A stretch of 64,000 nucleotides of DNA. Source: Actinomadura chibensis NBRC 106107. Its GTDB lineage: Bacteria > Actinomycetota > Actinomycetes > Streptosporangiales > Streptosporangiaceae. Each line of letters begins with the position of its first letter. The stretch's first letter is position 1. Under the pieces are notes generated by a model. That model was not told the DNA's origin, made no database searches, and was given only the letters and a program-made list of their open reading frames with translations. The position numbers and the translations under genes are program-made. The stretch spans positions 1 to 64,000 of the forward strand of contig NZ_BCQP01000027.1 of assembly GCF_001552135.1 (NCBI RefSeq), written 5' to 3'. Of this stretch, positions 23,401-33,000 are shown piece after piece.

Positions 23401-25159
23401 GCCGCTGGTCGCCCGGCGTCCGGCGCGCGTCCGTCACCGTCAGCCCATGGCCGGCGAGCGCGTCTCGGACCGCCGCGAGCCGGGGCCGGTGCCCTGGCGT
23501 CCCGACGACGAGCAGCGCCGCGGCTCCGGCCGCCCAGCCCGCCGCCGCCCCGCCGAGCACGTCCACGGGGAAGTGCGCTCCGAGATAGACCTCCGCCACG
23601 CCGGCGGCGGCCGCCACGGCGAAGAGGACGCGCCGGTACGGACGGGGGAGGTAGGCGCCCGCGACCGTGACGAGGGCGGCGGCCACCGCCATGTGCCCGG
23701 CGACGAACCCGGTTCCCCACGCGGTGGCGTCAGCGCGGAGCGCGACATCGTCCAGCAGCGCCGCTGGACGCGGGCGTCGGGAGACGTCCGCGATGGCCTC
23801 GGCCGTGATCCACGCGAGCGCCCCGCTCCCGCCCAACGCTGCGGCGAGGCGGAATCTGCGGAGGAGGGCCGCGGCCAGCGCGGCGCAGGCGGTCGCGCCG
23901 ATCCAGCCGACCTGCGTCAGCAGCCACATCGGCGGTTCGATCGCGTCGGGGAGGTCGTTCAGCAGCCGGAACAGATCGGCGTCCCAGCCGGGCACGCCCC
24001 GGCCCACCGCGCCCAGCACCGCCAGCGACCCCAGCGCGAGCGCCAGCCGGACGGCGTCCATCGGGTGGCGGAACGCGGCCTCGCGCGGCCGTGCGGCGGC
24101 GGCCGGGCGGACCCACCGCCACCACGGCCACAGGAGCCCGCCCGCGGGCAGGTAGAGCAGGTAGGTGAAGAACCGGAACAGCAGCACTCCCGCCGTGGCC
24201 GCGGGCAGGTCCGTCCCGGTGAGGTCGAGTCCTCCGATCAGCGCGAGTTCGAGCACGCCCGCGCTGCCCGGGGTGAGCGGGACGACGGTCACCTGCCGCG
24301 CGACCGTGTACACGGCGAACGCCTCCAGGACGCCCACCCGGGTGGCGCCCGCCACCTGGAGCGACACATACAGCACCGCGAACACGCAGAGGTGGTAGCC
24401 GACGGAGGACAGGGTCAGCGCGGGCCACCGGTCGCGGATCAGTTCGCGCGCCCCGGCCTGGAACCGCGCCACGTCGGCGGCGTGGTCGTCGATCTCGCGG
24501 TGCAGCAGCCGCGCGAGGGTCCGGGCGCCGCGGGCGCCGAGCGCCACGACGGCCGACGCCGCGCGATCGTGCCAGAGCATGGCGCCCGCCAGCGCGAGGA
24601 GCGCGGCGGCCAGGGCGAGCCCCAGGATCCCCGCCCCGCGCACCTGTGCGGGGGCGTCCGACGCCAGTGCGAGCAGGCCCAGCGCGAGCAGCGGCAGGGT
24701 GAGCCGGGTGAGGACGTTCCAGAGGCCGGTCACCAGCACCTGCAGGGCGATCGGGCCCGTCCGGAAACCGAGGTCGCGGCACATCGTGACGTTGAGCGCC
24801 GCCCCGGCGGCCCCGCCGCCCGGCAGGGCGTAGGAGAGCGCGGTGGTCACCACGTTGATGACCGAGGCCGGGGCGAGTCCCAGGCCCGGGAGCGCCGCGC
24901 TGAGGCAGGCGGCCGAGGCGAGCACCGACAGGGCGGTGAGTGCCGACAGCACGACCAGGTCGAGCGCGCTGACCCGCGTCCGCAGGATCTCGGCGACCCT
25001 TTCCAGGTCGACCAGATGGGGCAGTACCTTGCCGAAGATCGCGGTGACGATCAGCAAGGCGAGGACGCGGCCGGACCAGGTCCGGCCGCGTCCCCGGGCC
25101 TCGCCGCCGCCACGGGACGCCGGTGAGCCGACGGGTTCGCGCTCGACGGTGTGGCTCAC
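20429..25159 (-). CDS. Six-module membrane protein: flippase-PAP2-kinase-PAP2-kinase-flippase
   Basis: A 1576-residue protein. Approximate order: AglD/UPF0104-type (MprF-like) flippase 20-330; PAP2 phosphatase A 365-550; kinase-like A 590-760; PAP2 B 800-1000; kinase-like B 1010-1230; second flippase 1285-1576 (GPLPGGLGIVE near the end). PAP2 B keeps K-x6-RP, SGH and SR-x5-H-x3-D; PAP2 A has VAGH and AE-x5-H in place of the last two. Kinase B has HRDLRLAN and DFG; kinase A has HRDLLPEN but GWG for DFG. Both kinases share a GRDQRDAD motif. Role is likely lipid-carrier dephosphorylation, phosphorylation and flipping, which is inference. The GTG at 25159 is chosen for its GGAAGGAG site; an ATG at 25204 overlapping the upstream stop is the alternative. 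Confidence 0.85.
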   Translation of the reverse strand: MSHTVEREPVGSPASRGGGEARGRGRTWSGRVLALLIVTAIFGKVLPHLVDLERVAEILRTRVSALDLVVLSALTALSVLASAACLSAALPGLGLAPASVINVVTTALSYALPGGGAAGAALNVTMCRDLGFRTGPIALQVLVTGLWNVLTRLTLPLLALGLLALASDAPAQVRGAGILGLALAAALLALAGAMLWHDRAASAVVALGARGARTLARLLHREIDDHAADVARFQAGARELIRDRWPALTLSSVGYHLCVFAVLYVSLQVAGATRVGVLEAFAVYTVARQVTVVPLTPGSAGVLELALIGGLDLTGTDLPAATAGVLLFRFFTYLLYLPAGGLLWPWWRWVRPAAAARPREAAFRHPMDAVRLALALGSLAVLGAVGRGVPGWDADLFRLLNDLPDAIEPPMWLLTQVGWIGATACAALAAALLRRFRLAAALGGSGALAWITAEAIADVSRRPRPAALLDDVALRADATAWGTGFVAGHMAVAAALVTVAGAYLPRPYRRVLFAVAAAAGVAEVYLGAHFPVDVLGGAAAGWAAGAAALLVVGTPGHRPRLAAVRDALAGHGLTVTDARRTPGDQRHAVPYTVTTPAGRLFVKVIGRDQRDADTLHRLGRLWRRRPGEPPFATAKHLAEHEGYLLMRARRAGARVPAVQFVTEVAPGSWALVVQHVDGRPLDEADGASEETIDDLWRQCAALRRDRIAHRDLLPENVLVDERGQPWIVGWGRAETDTPPAPLDDDAARLLAMTAPVTTRARALTAARRALGPRAAAMLAGPSPGRREGTRSFRIPRPRVGRFAVFPPRAPATARHPADVLRLAVGLGVCLSLAVFAADGFLLRPEADAFRLVNDLPGWLFRPVEIVMQAGALGAVAATAAAALAVRRVRLAVDLTLGGSLAWLLAKLVKDLADRGRPGALLSEVVLRGAHEGGLGFVSGHAAVSAALATVAAAHVSRPVRRVLWTVALAVPVSRVYVGAHFPLDVVAGAALGWAVGGAVHLARGTPNHVPAPAQVAAGLARCSLDGPDVRPLDTDARGSVPFTAVTADGRAAFVKALGRDQRDADLLFKAARFLLYREVEDETPMASPKRQVEHEAYMLMRAAAAGARVPALIGVAPAGPGTWLLAEEAIDTDGDLARALDDVCLRRLWSEVAKLRAARIAHRDLRLANVLVDTGGNPVLADFGFAEDAAGDARLAQDVAELLVSTALVTGARRSVQAALDVLGLPATEAAAPYLQPLALARSTRTTLRDRPYLLDELREALTGVGATRAAPRPLSRLPSRPWFLLILVVAGYVTYHALIGITGPRSPLTVLAHVHVRWLVAAALLVTASYAAGALSLMGASPRDLAFGRTLPRQAAASYVSRQHPTGRGGDAVLGRYLRDHGAGPAEAAATVALTRLTGGLVHLVALVLAVLSATAQGWGSLHPPGWAGPLIMVVSTIAAFGAVLLWRRRGEIVPPLRAAATGLPQRPHRPARLLVLLGGSSAVTTCSVLAFLAVCRATDIPVSATVLAAAYLLLIPLRLLGPLPGGLGIVEPVLVLALVTFGTGPTEAFVTVLLYRILSFWLPILPGALTYHRR

Positions 25160-25200
25160 CGGTGCGCTCCTTCCCGGGACGTTCGACCCGCGGCCCCGGG

Positions 25201-26787
25201 TCATTTCAGGGCGTCGAGGGTGGTGAAGGAGTAGCCGGCGTCGCGCAGGCCCTTGATGATCGCGGGGAGGGCGTCGGCGTCCAGGGTGGTGCGGTCGTCG
25301 GGGTTGGCGCCGACGTGCATGAGGACGATCATTCCGGGGCGGGCGGCGGCGAGCACGCGGGCGGTGACCTTGGCGGCGGTCTGGCCGCCGGAGGTGCCCT
25401 GCCAGCCGAGGGAGTCGACCGTCCAGCCGACCGGGACGTAGCCCAGACCGTTCAGGAGGGTGACGTCGGAGGCGGTGTAGGCGCCGTAGGGGAAGCGGAA
25501 CAGCGCGCGCGGCTCGGCGCCGCCGGTGTTGAAGATCGCGGTGCGCGCGGCGGTGACCTGGGTCCGGGCGGTCGCGTCGCTGATCTTGGTGAAGTCGGGG
25601 TGGGTGTCGCTGTGGTTGCCGATCCGGAAGCCCGACCCGGCCAGCAGGTTGGTGTACACGGGGAATCCGCGGGTGAAGTCGCCGACCAGGAAGAAGGTGG
25701 CGGGCGCGTTCTCACGCTGGAGGGTGGCGCGGATCGAGGCGACGCCGGAGGCGTCCCAGGCGGCGTCGAAGGTCAGCGCGGCGACCTTGGCGGTGGTCGG
25801 GATCCGCGTGACGTTCCTGCCGCGCAGCGCGGACGGCACCCCGGGCGGCGGGCCGGGCGCCCAGGCGAGCCGGTCGGTCGTCCAGGTGGTGCCCGTGATG
25901 GTGCGGGTCCAGAACGCGCCGTCGCGGCCGCGTCCGACGGAGACGGTCCTGCCCCCGGCGAAGGACGCGCCGGGCCCGTCGACGTACAGGCCGCCCATGA
26001 TCTGCCAGTCGCCCCAGGCGCCGGTGAACGCGCGGACGCGCAGCCGGTGGGTGGCGGCGTCGCGGACGAACACCCAGGTGCGGCCGGTGGCGGCGTCGGC
26101 GGCGATTCCGGGGACGCTGTAGGTGGTCTCGCCCAGGGACGTCCAGTCCGACCAGGCGGCGCCGGTACGGGTGCGGGTCCAGACGGCGTGGTCGCGGCCC
26201 GTGACGACGACGCGGACGGCGTCGGTCCCGGTGAGGGCCGCGGCGGGCGCGGTGTCGGCGGTCATGTCCAGGTCGGTCCAGCCGCTCCAGCCCGATCCGG
26301 GGGTGTAGGTCTTGGTCTTGAGCCGGTCGGCGGCGTCGCGTACGACCACCTCGACGCGCCCGTCGGGGTGTCCGACGGCGGCGGGCGCGGTGCTGACGAC
26401 CAGGTCGTCGACCTTGGTCCAGGGCTGCCAGGCGCCGTTGAGGCGGATCCGCTCCCACAGGCGTCCGTCCGTTCCGCGGCCGTAGACGTGGGGGCTCCCG
26501 GCGGCGAACGTGACGGCCGGTCCGCCGACGAGGTGGCCGCTCAGGTCGAGGGGCGCCGACCAGGCGCCGTCGGTGAACCGGCGGTACAGCACGTTGGTGG
26601 TCGAGGCCCGGTAGGCCACGTCGAAGCCGTCGCCGTCGGGCCATCCGGCCACGCCGGGCGTGGAGGTGGGGACGTCCGCGGCCGCCGCGCGGGCCATGGA
26701 AACGGGAAGGCGTGCGGCCAGGGCGGGCGTCGTCACCAGGGTCGCCGGGAGGAGCACGGCCGCTGAGAGCGCTGTGATGCGTCGCAT
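25201..26787 (-). CDS. Secreted polysaccharide deacetylase with beta-propeller
   Basis: A 528-residue protein: signal peptide (about 1-25), a repetitive Trp/Asp-rich propeller (about 40-320; units such as WTRTRTGAAWSDWTSLG), then a NodB deacetylase domain (about 325-528). NodB motifs: TFDAAWD (metal site; the second Asp of the usual TFDD is Ala), HSDTHPDF with the two metal His, RFPYGAY and the closing LMHVG. It would remove acetyl groups from cell wall or capsule sugars. A GTG/ATG start for the downstream fusion protein lies at its end, so the two may be cotranscribed. The propeller may bind the substrate polymer. The Asp-to-Ala change is common in this subgroup as far as I recall. Confidence 0.88.
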   Translation of the reverse strand: MRRITALSAAVLLPATLVTTPALAARLPVSMARAAAADVPTSTPGVAGWPDGDGFDVAYRASTTNVLYRRFTDGAWSAPLDLSGHLVGGPAVTFAAGSPHVYGRGTDGRLWERIRLNGAWQPWTKVDDLVVSTAPAAVGHPDGRVEVVVRDAADRLKTKTYTPGSGWSGWTDLDMTADTAPAAALTGTDAVRVVVTGRDHAVWTRTRTGAAWSDWTSLGETTYSVPGIAADAATGRTWVFVRDAATHRLRVRAFTGAWGDWQIMGGLYVDGPGASFAGGRTVSVGRGRDGAFWTRTITGTTWTTDRLAWAPGPPPGVPSALRGRNVTRIPTTAKVAALTFDAAWDASGVASIRATLQRENAPATFFLVGDFTRGFPVYTNLLAGSGFRIGNHSDTHPDFTKISDATARTQVTAARTAIFNTGGAEPRALFRFPYGAYTASDVTLLNGLGYVPVGWTVDSLGWQGTSGGQTAAKVTARVLAAARPGMIVLMHVGANPDDRTTLDADALPAIIKGLRDAGYSFTTLDALK

Positions 26788-26901
26788 CGTCGTTCACCGT
26801 CCTTCGTGGGGGCCTTCAGCGTCCGCCGCCGCCGTTGGCCAGGGCAGCGGACGAACGTCCTCCACCATGCGCCGAAGGACTCGAACAATGCCGCCGGGGC
26901 T

Positions 26902-28491
26902 TCAGGGGAGGTCGAAGGCCAGCAGGACGTTTCCGCGCTCGCTCGGGTACATCGGCTCGTATCCCGTCTGGACGTAGAGCGTGCCGTGCGCGACCACCGC
27001 GCCGCCGTTGCCCGCGATCGAGCCGCCGCGCCCGGGTATCCCGTTGGCACCCGCGAAATCCCGGATGGTGTCGTATTCCCACAGCACCGCGCCGGTCCGC
27101 GCGGAGTACACCCGCATCTTGCCGTCGGTGCTGCCCTCGTAGACCAGCCCCGGACTCGACGTGACCGCCGGGGTGTGGGCCAGCACGCATTGCCCGGGAT
27201 ACTGCGCCGCGCCACCCCGGGTGCAGCCGTCAGCGGGGTTGGGCGTGGTCCACACCACCTTGCCGGTGGCCGGGTCCAGGGCGTTCAGGGTGCCGGGATC
27301 GGCGTAGTAGGTGGCCGCGTACAGGTGCGTGCCGTCGTAACTGGCGCCCCACTGGATGCCGGTGGCCCCGCCCAGCGGTGACGGGACCGACAGCTGCCGC
27401 CGCCAGCGCACCTCACCGGTCCGCGCGTCGAAGGCGTGGTAGACGCCGCTCTTCTGGCCGACCCCCACCAGCAGGCGTCCCCGCACCGGGAACAGGTTCG
27501 GCGTAGAGCCCAGGTCGAAGTCCAGTGCGGTGTTGTCCTTGAGACCGGGGCAGTACCCCGCACCATCGGGGACGTTGCACAGATCGCGCCAGCTGTCGGC
27601 GTCGGTGACCTGGCGCTTCCACCGCACCGCTCCGGAGGCCGCGTCCAGTGCGAACAGGGTGTCGAAGTCCCCGCCGTTCCCGGAGTAGTTCTGCCCGGTG
27701 CCGACGTAGAGCGTGCCGGTCGCCTCGTCGATGACCGGTGAGCCCCACACGCCCGCGCCGGAAGGCTCGTACCGCGTCGCGCCGCTGGGCCAGGTCCCCA
27801 CCGGACGCGGTTTGGGAACCGTGTAACGGCGCCACACCAGCGCTCCGGTCGCGGCGTCGAGCGAGTCGATGTGCCCGCGGAAGGTGCAGCACGGGTAGTC
27901 CTTGCCGACACCGTGCTCGGCGCTGGACGCGCCGAGGTAGATCCTGCCCCGGTAGTACAGCGGCGAACTGGTATGCCAGCCGCGTGGATGGTCCTCGGTC
28001 TGCACCGCCCAGATCAGCCTTCCGGTGTGCTGATCCAGCGCGTACACATAGCCGCGGCTGTCGCCGAAGAAGACCTTGCCCTCGGCGACCGCCGCCCCGG
28101 TCGCGCCGTTGAACGCGACCCCGTCCATCGGGCTCGACCCCACCGAGCCCAGGTCGAACCGCCACTTAGGCTTCCCGGTCCTGGCGTCCACCGCGTAGAA
28201 CATCCGGTCCGGACCGCCGAAGAACACGTCGTCGCCGACCACCGCGGGCTGGCTCTTCACCCACGCCCCGGTTTTCGGGTAGGCGAACGCCCATTTGAGC
28301 TTCAACCGCCCCACGGTGCCCGGGGTGATCCGGTGCTCAGCGCGGCTGAACCGCGATCCGGCGGGATCACCCTGCCAACTAGGCCAGTCGCCGCGCGCGA
28401 CGCCGGCGTCCTCACCCGCCGCGGCGTCGGCCGTGCCGCCGAGCAGCGCCACAAGACAGCACAGGACCAGCAGACCACGTAAACGACGCAC
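26902..28491 (-). CDS. Secreted PQQ-type beta-propeller protein
   Basis: A 529-residue protein with a signal peptide (about 1-28, LLVLCCLVALLGGTADA) and an eight-bladed PQQ-like propeller: repeated units such as FYAVDARTGKPKWRFDLG, VYALDQHTGRLIWAV, LFALDAASGAVRWKR and LNALDPATGKVVW. It resembles PQQ-dependent alcohol dehydrogenases. It also has an adjacent Cys pair (DYPCCTF) and further cysteines. Whether it binds PQQ as an enzyme or is a structural propeller is not decided. The GTG at 28491 is preferred (AGGGGTGG 5 bases upstream) over a longer open frame that lacks a signal peptide. Gap to the deacetylase is 114 bases with nothing evident. Confidence 0.8.
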   Translation of the reverse strand: MRRLRGLLVLCCLVALLGGTADAAAGEDAGVARGDWPSWQGDPAGSRFSRAEHRITPGTVGRLKLKWAFAYPKTGAWVKSQPAVVGDDVFFGGPDRMFYAVDARTGKPKWRFDLGSVGSSPMDGVAFNGATGAAVAEGKVFFGDSRGYVYALDQHTGRLIWAVQTEDHPRGWHTSSPLYYRGRIYLGASSAEHGVGKDYPCCTFRGHIDSLDAATGALVWRRYTVPKPRPVGTWPSGATRYEPSGAGVWGSPVIDEATGTLYVGTGQNYSGNGGDFDTLFALDAASGAVRWKRQVTDADSWRDLCNVPDGAGYCPGLKDNTALDFDLGSTPNLFPVRGRLLVGVGQKSGVYHAFDARTGEVRWRRQLSVPSPLGGATGIQWGASYDGTHLYAATYYADPGTLNALDPATGKVVWTTPNPADGCTRGGAAQYPGQCVLAHTPAVTSSPGLVYEGSTDGKMRVYSARTGAVLWEYDTIRDFAGANGIPGRGGSIAGNGGAVVAHGTLYVQTGYEPMYPSERGNVLLAFDLP

Positions 28492-30012
28492 GGAAACCAC
28501 CCCTAGATCGTGACATTTCCACCAGTCTGACAGCGGCACCGGATCACGTCGATCCGCCCCTGACACAAGATCCGCGACTTCACAAAAACCAGGCCCGGTG
28601 TCCGACCCGAGCGACGTGCAACCCTGCAGTTGGCAAGCGCGAGCCAGATGATCCGCCGCACGGCGCCGACCTCCCCAACGGAGCGATCCCGAGGCCCGGC
28701 CAGCCCAGCACGCGCTCAATTCCACACCGACGCCAAGGACACCCGGGAAGTTGAACGGATTCTCGGACGTCCCCCGAAACGCCGGAAGACAAGACACATC
28801 CGCATCAACCCGCCGACCATGCGGCGTTTGCGGGGCAAGCGCGCGGCCCCGAAGCGGGATCAGGGGCCGCAGAAGGAGATCACCGACGACCTGGGAGCCC
28901 TGCTGATCACAGAGCGGGCCTCCATGCTGACCGGCCGGGACGACGAATTGGCGAACAGCGGCCGCGTCGAACGGCAGCTCGATGTTGGACGATGCCGACG
29001 CTCACGAGCCATTGGCGCTGGTCGATGTCTCGGTGTCAACCATCCCGGACGTGCGGCCGGAGACACGCGCGAGAACGGTATGAAGCTCGATAGGGCTCGC
29101 TGATCGGCCGAGTCAGCCGGGCAGGCCGGAGGGTTCGGCGATGGCTGCGAGCCTTGTGGCGAGGATCTTCTCGCCGTCGAGCGTCTGTAGTTCCACCAGG
29201 CTTATCGCGTGGATGATGACGTCGACGATCTGGTTGCCGATGTCGTTCCAAGTGTGAGAGGCGCCTTTGCGGGGGGTTGTTCGCCATCGCGCCGTGGACG
29301 GCTTCGGCAACTCGTCGGTGAAGGCGCACATCCACAGTGTCCCTCTGGTCGTCGAAGAGTCGCCGCCTGGGTGGAGGGACTGTCCGGCACGCCGCCCACA
29401 GGTCGCTGCCGGAGTGGCCTCGGGTCCAGGGCGTGGCGGCAAGGACGCTCGCCTGGGGCATGGTGTCCGGTGTGTTGTCGGCGTCGTCTCCCGACCCGTC
29501 ACGGCTGCTGGATGGCGAGGTCGGCCGGCGGGGATGCTCATTTCGGGGATGCCTGGCCGTCGGGTCGCCGAGGCTGTCGGCGACCGTATGGTCGAGATGG
29601 TGGGTGGATACGTTCGGTGCTGAATGGCGGGTGCGTCACTCTGCACTCTGGTTTCCGCTTGTAGGCGGATGAGTCGTAGGCCGCCGAGCGCTGGGCCGGG
29701 GCTTGGTGAGTGGGGCTTTTCTCGCCTCCGAAGCAGGGCGCGGATTGTTGCTCTATCCATTTGGCTATCTATCGAAACGCCATGCTGAGGCCGAAACCGG
29801 TCAGTTCTCTGATCGCGTACAGATATCGATAAGCGACTGTCCGTCACTCTTGCCTGGATCGATTAAAGGGAGACGTTCAGCGTCCCCTTCGGGCCTACCG
29901 AGCATTCATGTGATTTAGATCACAAAGAAGGATCAATCGGAGATCTTTTCAGGTTTCGGGTGGCGGGTTACGTTGAGGCGGTTTTGATCACCCTTTACGT
30001 CTTGGGGTTCAT
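28492..30012. other. 1.5-kb region without a confident gene
   Basis: Open frames exist on both strands but none shows a recognisable domain, a good ribosome site or consistent codon use; they look like decayed or shadow frames. The minus frame ending near 29113 has a protein-like tail (IGNQIVDVIIHAISLVELQ), perhaps a relic. GC falls from about 29700 on. A perfect CRP-type palindrome lies at 29909 and the promoter of the LamG gene must lie between it and 30013; TTGAGG at 29973 and TTACGT at 29995 (16-base spacer) are weak candidates. Confidence 0.5.
29909..29924. promoter_or_regulatory. CRP/FNR-type operator (TGTGATTTAGATCACA)
   Basis: A perfect inverted repeat, TGTGAT-N4-ATCACA, identical to the consensus TGTGA-N6-TCACA of CRP-family regulators, including actinobacterial Crp/GlxR. 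It lies 89 bases upstream of the LamG gene, in a locally AT-rich stretch, with no other gene close enough to be the target. Activation of the toxin locus by a CRP homologue is the simplest reading. Confidence 0.7.
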
Positions 30013-33000
30013 ATGGGTCGCGGCCTTGTTTGCCGTTGCGCGTCTGTTCTTCGGTCGTTGTTATGGCGGCGTCCGGCGTCGTTGGCCCACCTTTTGGTGT
30101 TGGTGATGGTCGCCGCATTGGTGCAGGTTCCTTTGTTGTCGGTGCTGCCGAGTCCGGCGGTTCATGCTGCCGAGCCGAGGGCGGAGGCGACTGAGGAGCA
30201 GGCGTTGGCGGCGGCCCGGCGGTCGGGTGAGCCGGTGGAGGTGCTGGCGGGGCGGGGCGAGGACCGGACGGTGCGGGCGCTGCCGAACGGGCGGATGGAG
30301 GTCGAGCAGCACATCCAGCCGATCCGTGCTCGCCAGGACGGCGAGTGGGCCGCGATCGACACCGGCTTGCAACGTTCCGGCGATGGCGTGGTCCCGGGCG
30401 CGACGACGGTCGGGCTGCGGTTCTCTGGCGGTGGTAGCGGCCCGATGGCGCAGATGACACGTGCCGGTCGCAAGCTGGCGTTGACGTGGCCACAGCCGTT
30501 GCCGGAGCCGTCCATCGCCGGTGACACCGCGACGTATGCGGGTGTGCTGGGCGCGGGCGTCGATCTGCAGTTGCGGGCTGAGGCGGACGGTTTCGCGCAC
30601 ACGCTGGTGGTCAAGACGGCCGAGGCCGCCAAGGACCCGCGGCTGGCGCAGTTGGCGCTGGCGTTGTCGGCTCCGGGGCTGTCGGTGACGCGGGAGCCGG
30701 CGAGCGGGGTGCTGTCGGCCAGGACGTCCTCGGGCATGACGGTGTTCGACGCGCCGTCGCCGATGATGTGGGACTCCTCCACAGCGGCCGGCGGTGCGGG
30801 GTCGCCGACGGCGACCGTGCCGCAGGCGCGGGCGATGGACACGGGGGAGGGGCCCGCGGAAGGGGCCAAGACGGCGCCGGTCGATGTCGCGATCTCCGGC
30901 GGCACACTCACCCTGACCCCCGATCAGGGCCTGCTGACCGCGCCGGACACGACGTTCCCGGTGTACATCGATCCGGTGTGGGGAGCGCACAAGGCGTCCG
31001 CGTGGGGGATGGTGTCATCGGGTTATCCGAGCCAGTCGTATTACGAGTTCGGCGGCAAGTCGACCGAGGGTGTCGGACGCTGTGAGGTGGCCAAGGACGG
31101 CAACTGCGTCAAGAACCAGACCAAGCGGCTGTTCTACAAGGTGAAATTGCCGTCGCTGAAGGGCCGCTACGTCCAGGCTGTGGAGTTCACCGCCTTCGAG
31201 ACCGGTGCTTACGACTGCAATAATCCGACCTCGATCCAGCTGTGGCGGACTCTGCAGTTGAAGTCGTATGCGACCTGGAACAACACGGTCGGGTCGTGGA
31301 ACGACGGGGGAGCCTGGGGCGAGCGACTCACCTCGCGGGATGTGGCGTACTGTTCGAGGGCGCCGGTGGAGTTCGGCGGGTCGTTGCTGCGTGAGCATGT
31401 GCAGTCGGCGTTGGACAAGGGATATGGCGACATCACGTTCGGGCTGAAGGCCTACAGCGAGTCGACGATGGATTGGTGGAAGCGGTTCTCTAGCGACGCT
31501 TTCCTGACGATCCAGTACAACAATCCTCCCTACACCGTCAACTACAAGTCGATGAGCACCGATCCCGGCGGGTTGTGCGCACCCGGGAACGATCCGGTCG
31601 TCATCAACCGGGTGCCGAAGTTGACGGGGTACTTCTGGGATCCCGATGACGAGGACGCCAACAAGGTGCAGCCGGAGTTCGCCTCCCATTGGGACACCGG
31701 AGACGGGAAAGGCTTCATTCAGCGGTGGTCGTCCGGGCTGATCGCTCCGGCGGCCAGATCGGGGACGCCGCGCAGTGTCGTGATGCCGGGCACGATCCCG
31801 CAGAAGACGCTCATCGGCTGGCACGCGCGAGCGTGGGACGGCGAACTGTATGGGCCCTGGTCCTCGACGGGTGCGGCACCGGCCTGCTATTTCATCTACG
31901 ACCCGTCCAAACCCGCTCCGACGATCACCTCGACCGACTATCCCGATGACGGTGAGTGGCACGGCGGCGTCGGGCAGGCGGGATCGTTCACCATCGCCGA
32001 TCCCGAGGGAGTCGCCGACCGATACGAGGTCAGACTCAACCAACAACCGGTCATGACGGTGGCCACGACCGCCGGCGCCGCGCGGACGATCACGCTGGCA
32101 CCTGACCGGTACGGCCCCAACTCGGTGAGCGTGATGGCGTTGGCGTCCTCGGCGCAGGACTCGGCGACCGCCAGCCTCAGTTTCCTGGTCAATGCCGGAG
32201 CCCCGGCCAAGGCGCACTTCACGCTGAACGAACCGGCGGGTTCCACAGCCGCGGCGGCGCAGACCCGCGACGGTGAACCGGCGGTCACCGCCGCCCTGGG
32301 CGGCGGCGGGACGTTCGGACAGCGGGGACAGCTCGGGACGGCGCTGACCTTGGACGGGACGGGCTCGGCTGGAACCAGCGGGCCGATCCTGGACACCGGC
32401 AAGCCGTTCGCGGTGTCGGTGTGGGCGCACCTGACCCAGGCGGGCGTGACGCAGACCGTCCTCAGCCAGGACGGAACGTCCAAGAGTGGCTTCTACCTCA
32501 AATACGACGGCGCTCTGAACAAATGGGTGTTCGCGATGGCGCCGTCCGACTCCGCTGAAGCCGGCACCACCCAGGCGGTATCGAAGAATCCGGCGGAGCT
32601 GAATACCTGGACCCATCTGGTCGGCGTGTACGACCAGACCAAGAAGCTGCAGATTTACGTCAATGGCGACGCCGGCACTCCCAGCCCGGTCGTGCCCGCG
32701 GCGTGGAACGCGACCCACGGGTTCCAGATCGGGCGTGGCCTATGGCTCGGCAATCCCGCCGACCAGTGGCACGGGATGATCGACGACGTCCACGTCTATG
32801 ACCGGATCCTCTCCGCCAAGGAGATCACGGACCTGTACCAGCAGGCCCCGGTCCTGAAGGCCCGATGGAAACTCAACGCGGCGACCGGCGACCTCAGCGC
32901 CGGTGAAACCCATGGTGGAACGACGCTGCCGCTGAAGCTGCGCAATGGTGCGACCATTTCGTCCGGCGCGGGGTTCAAGGGGCCCTTCGTGTCGACAGCG

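Noticed and set aside
20948..25126. Long plus-strand frame opposite the fusion protein
   Set aside because: It is the antisense shadow of the minus-strand gene: Gly/Arg/Glu-rich with no domain, while the minus frame has clear motifs throughout.
28492..28797. N-terminal extension of the PQQ propeller protein
   Set aside because: Extension lacks protein character and would bury the obvious signal peptide that starts at 28491.
28630..29847. Several overlapping ORFs in the 28.5-30 kb gap
   Set aside because: No domain, no ribosome site, conflicting frames on both strands.
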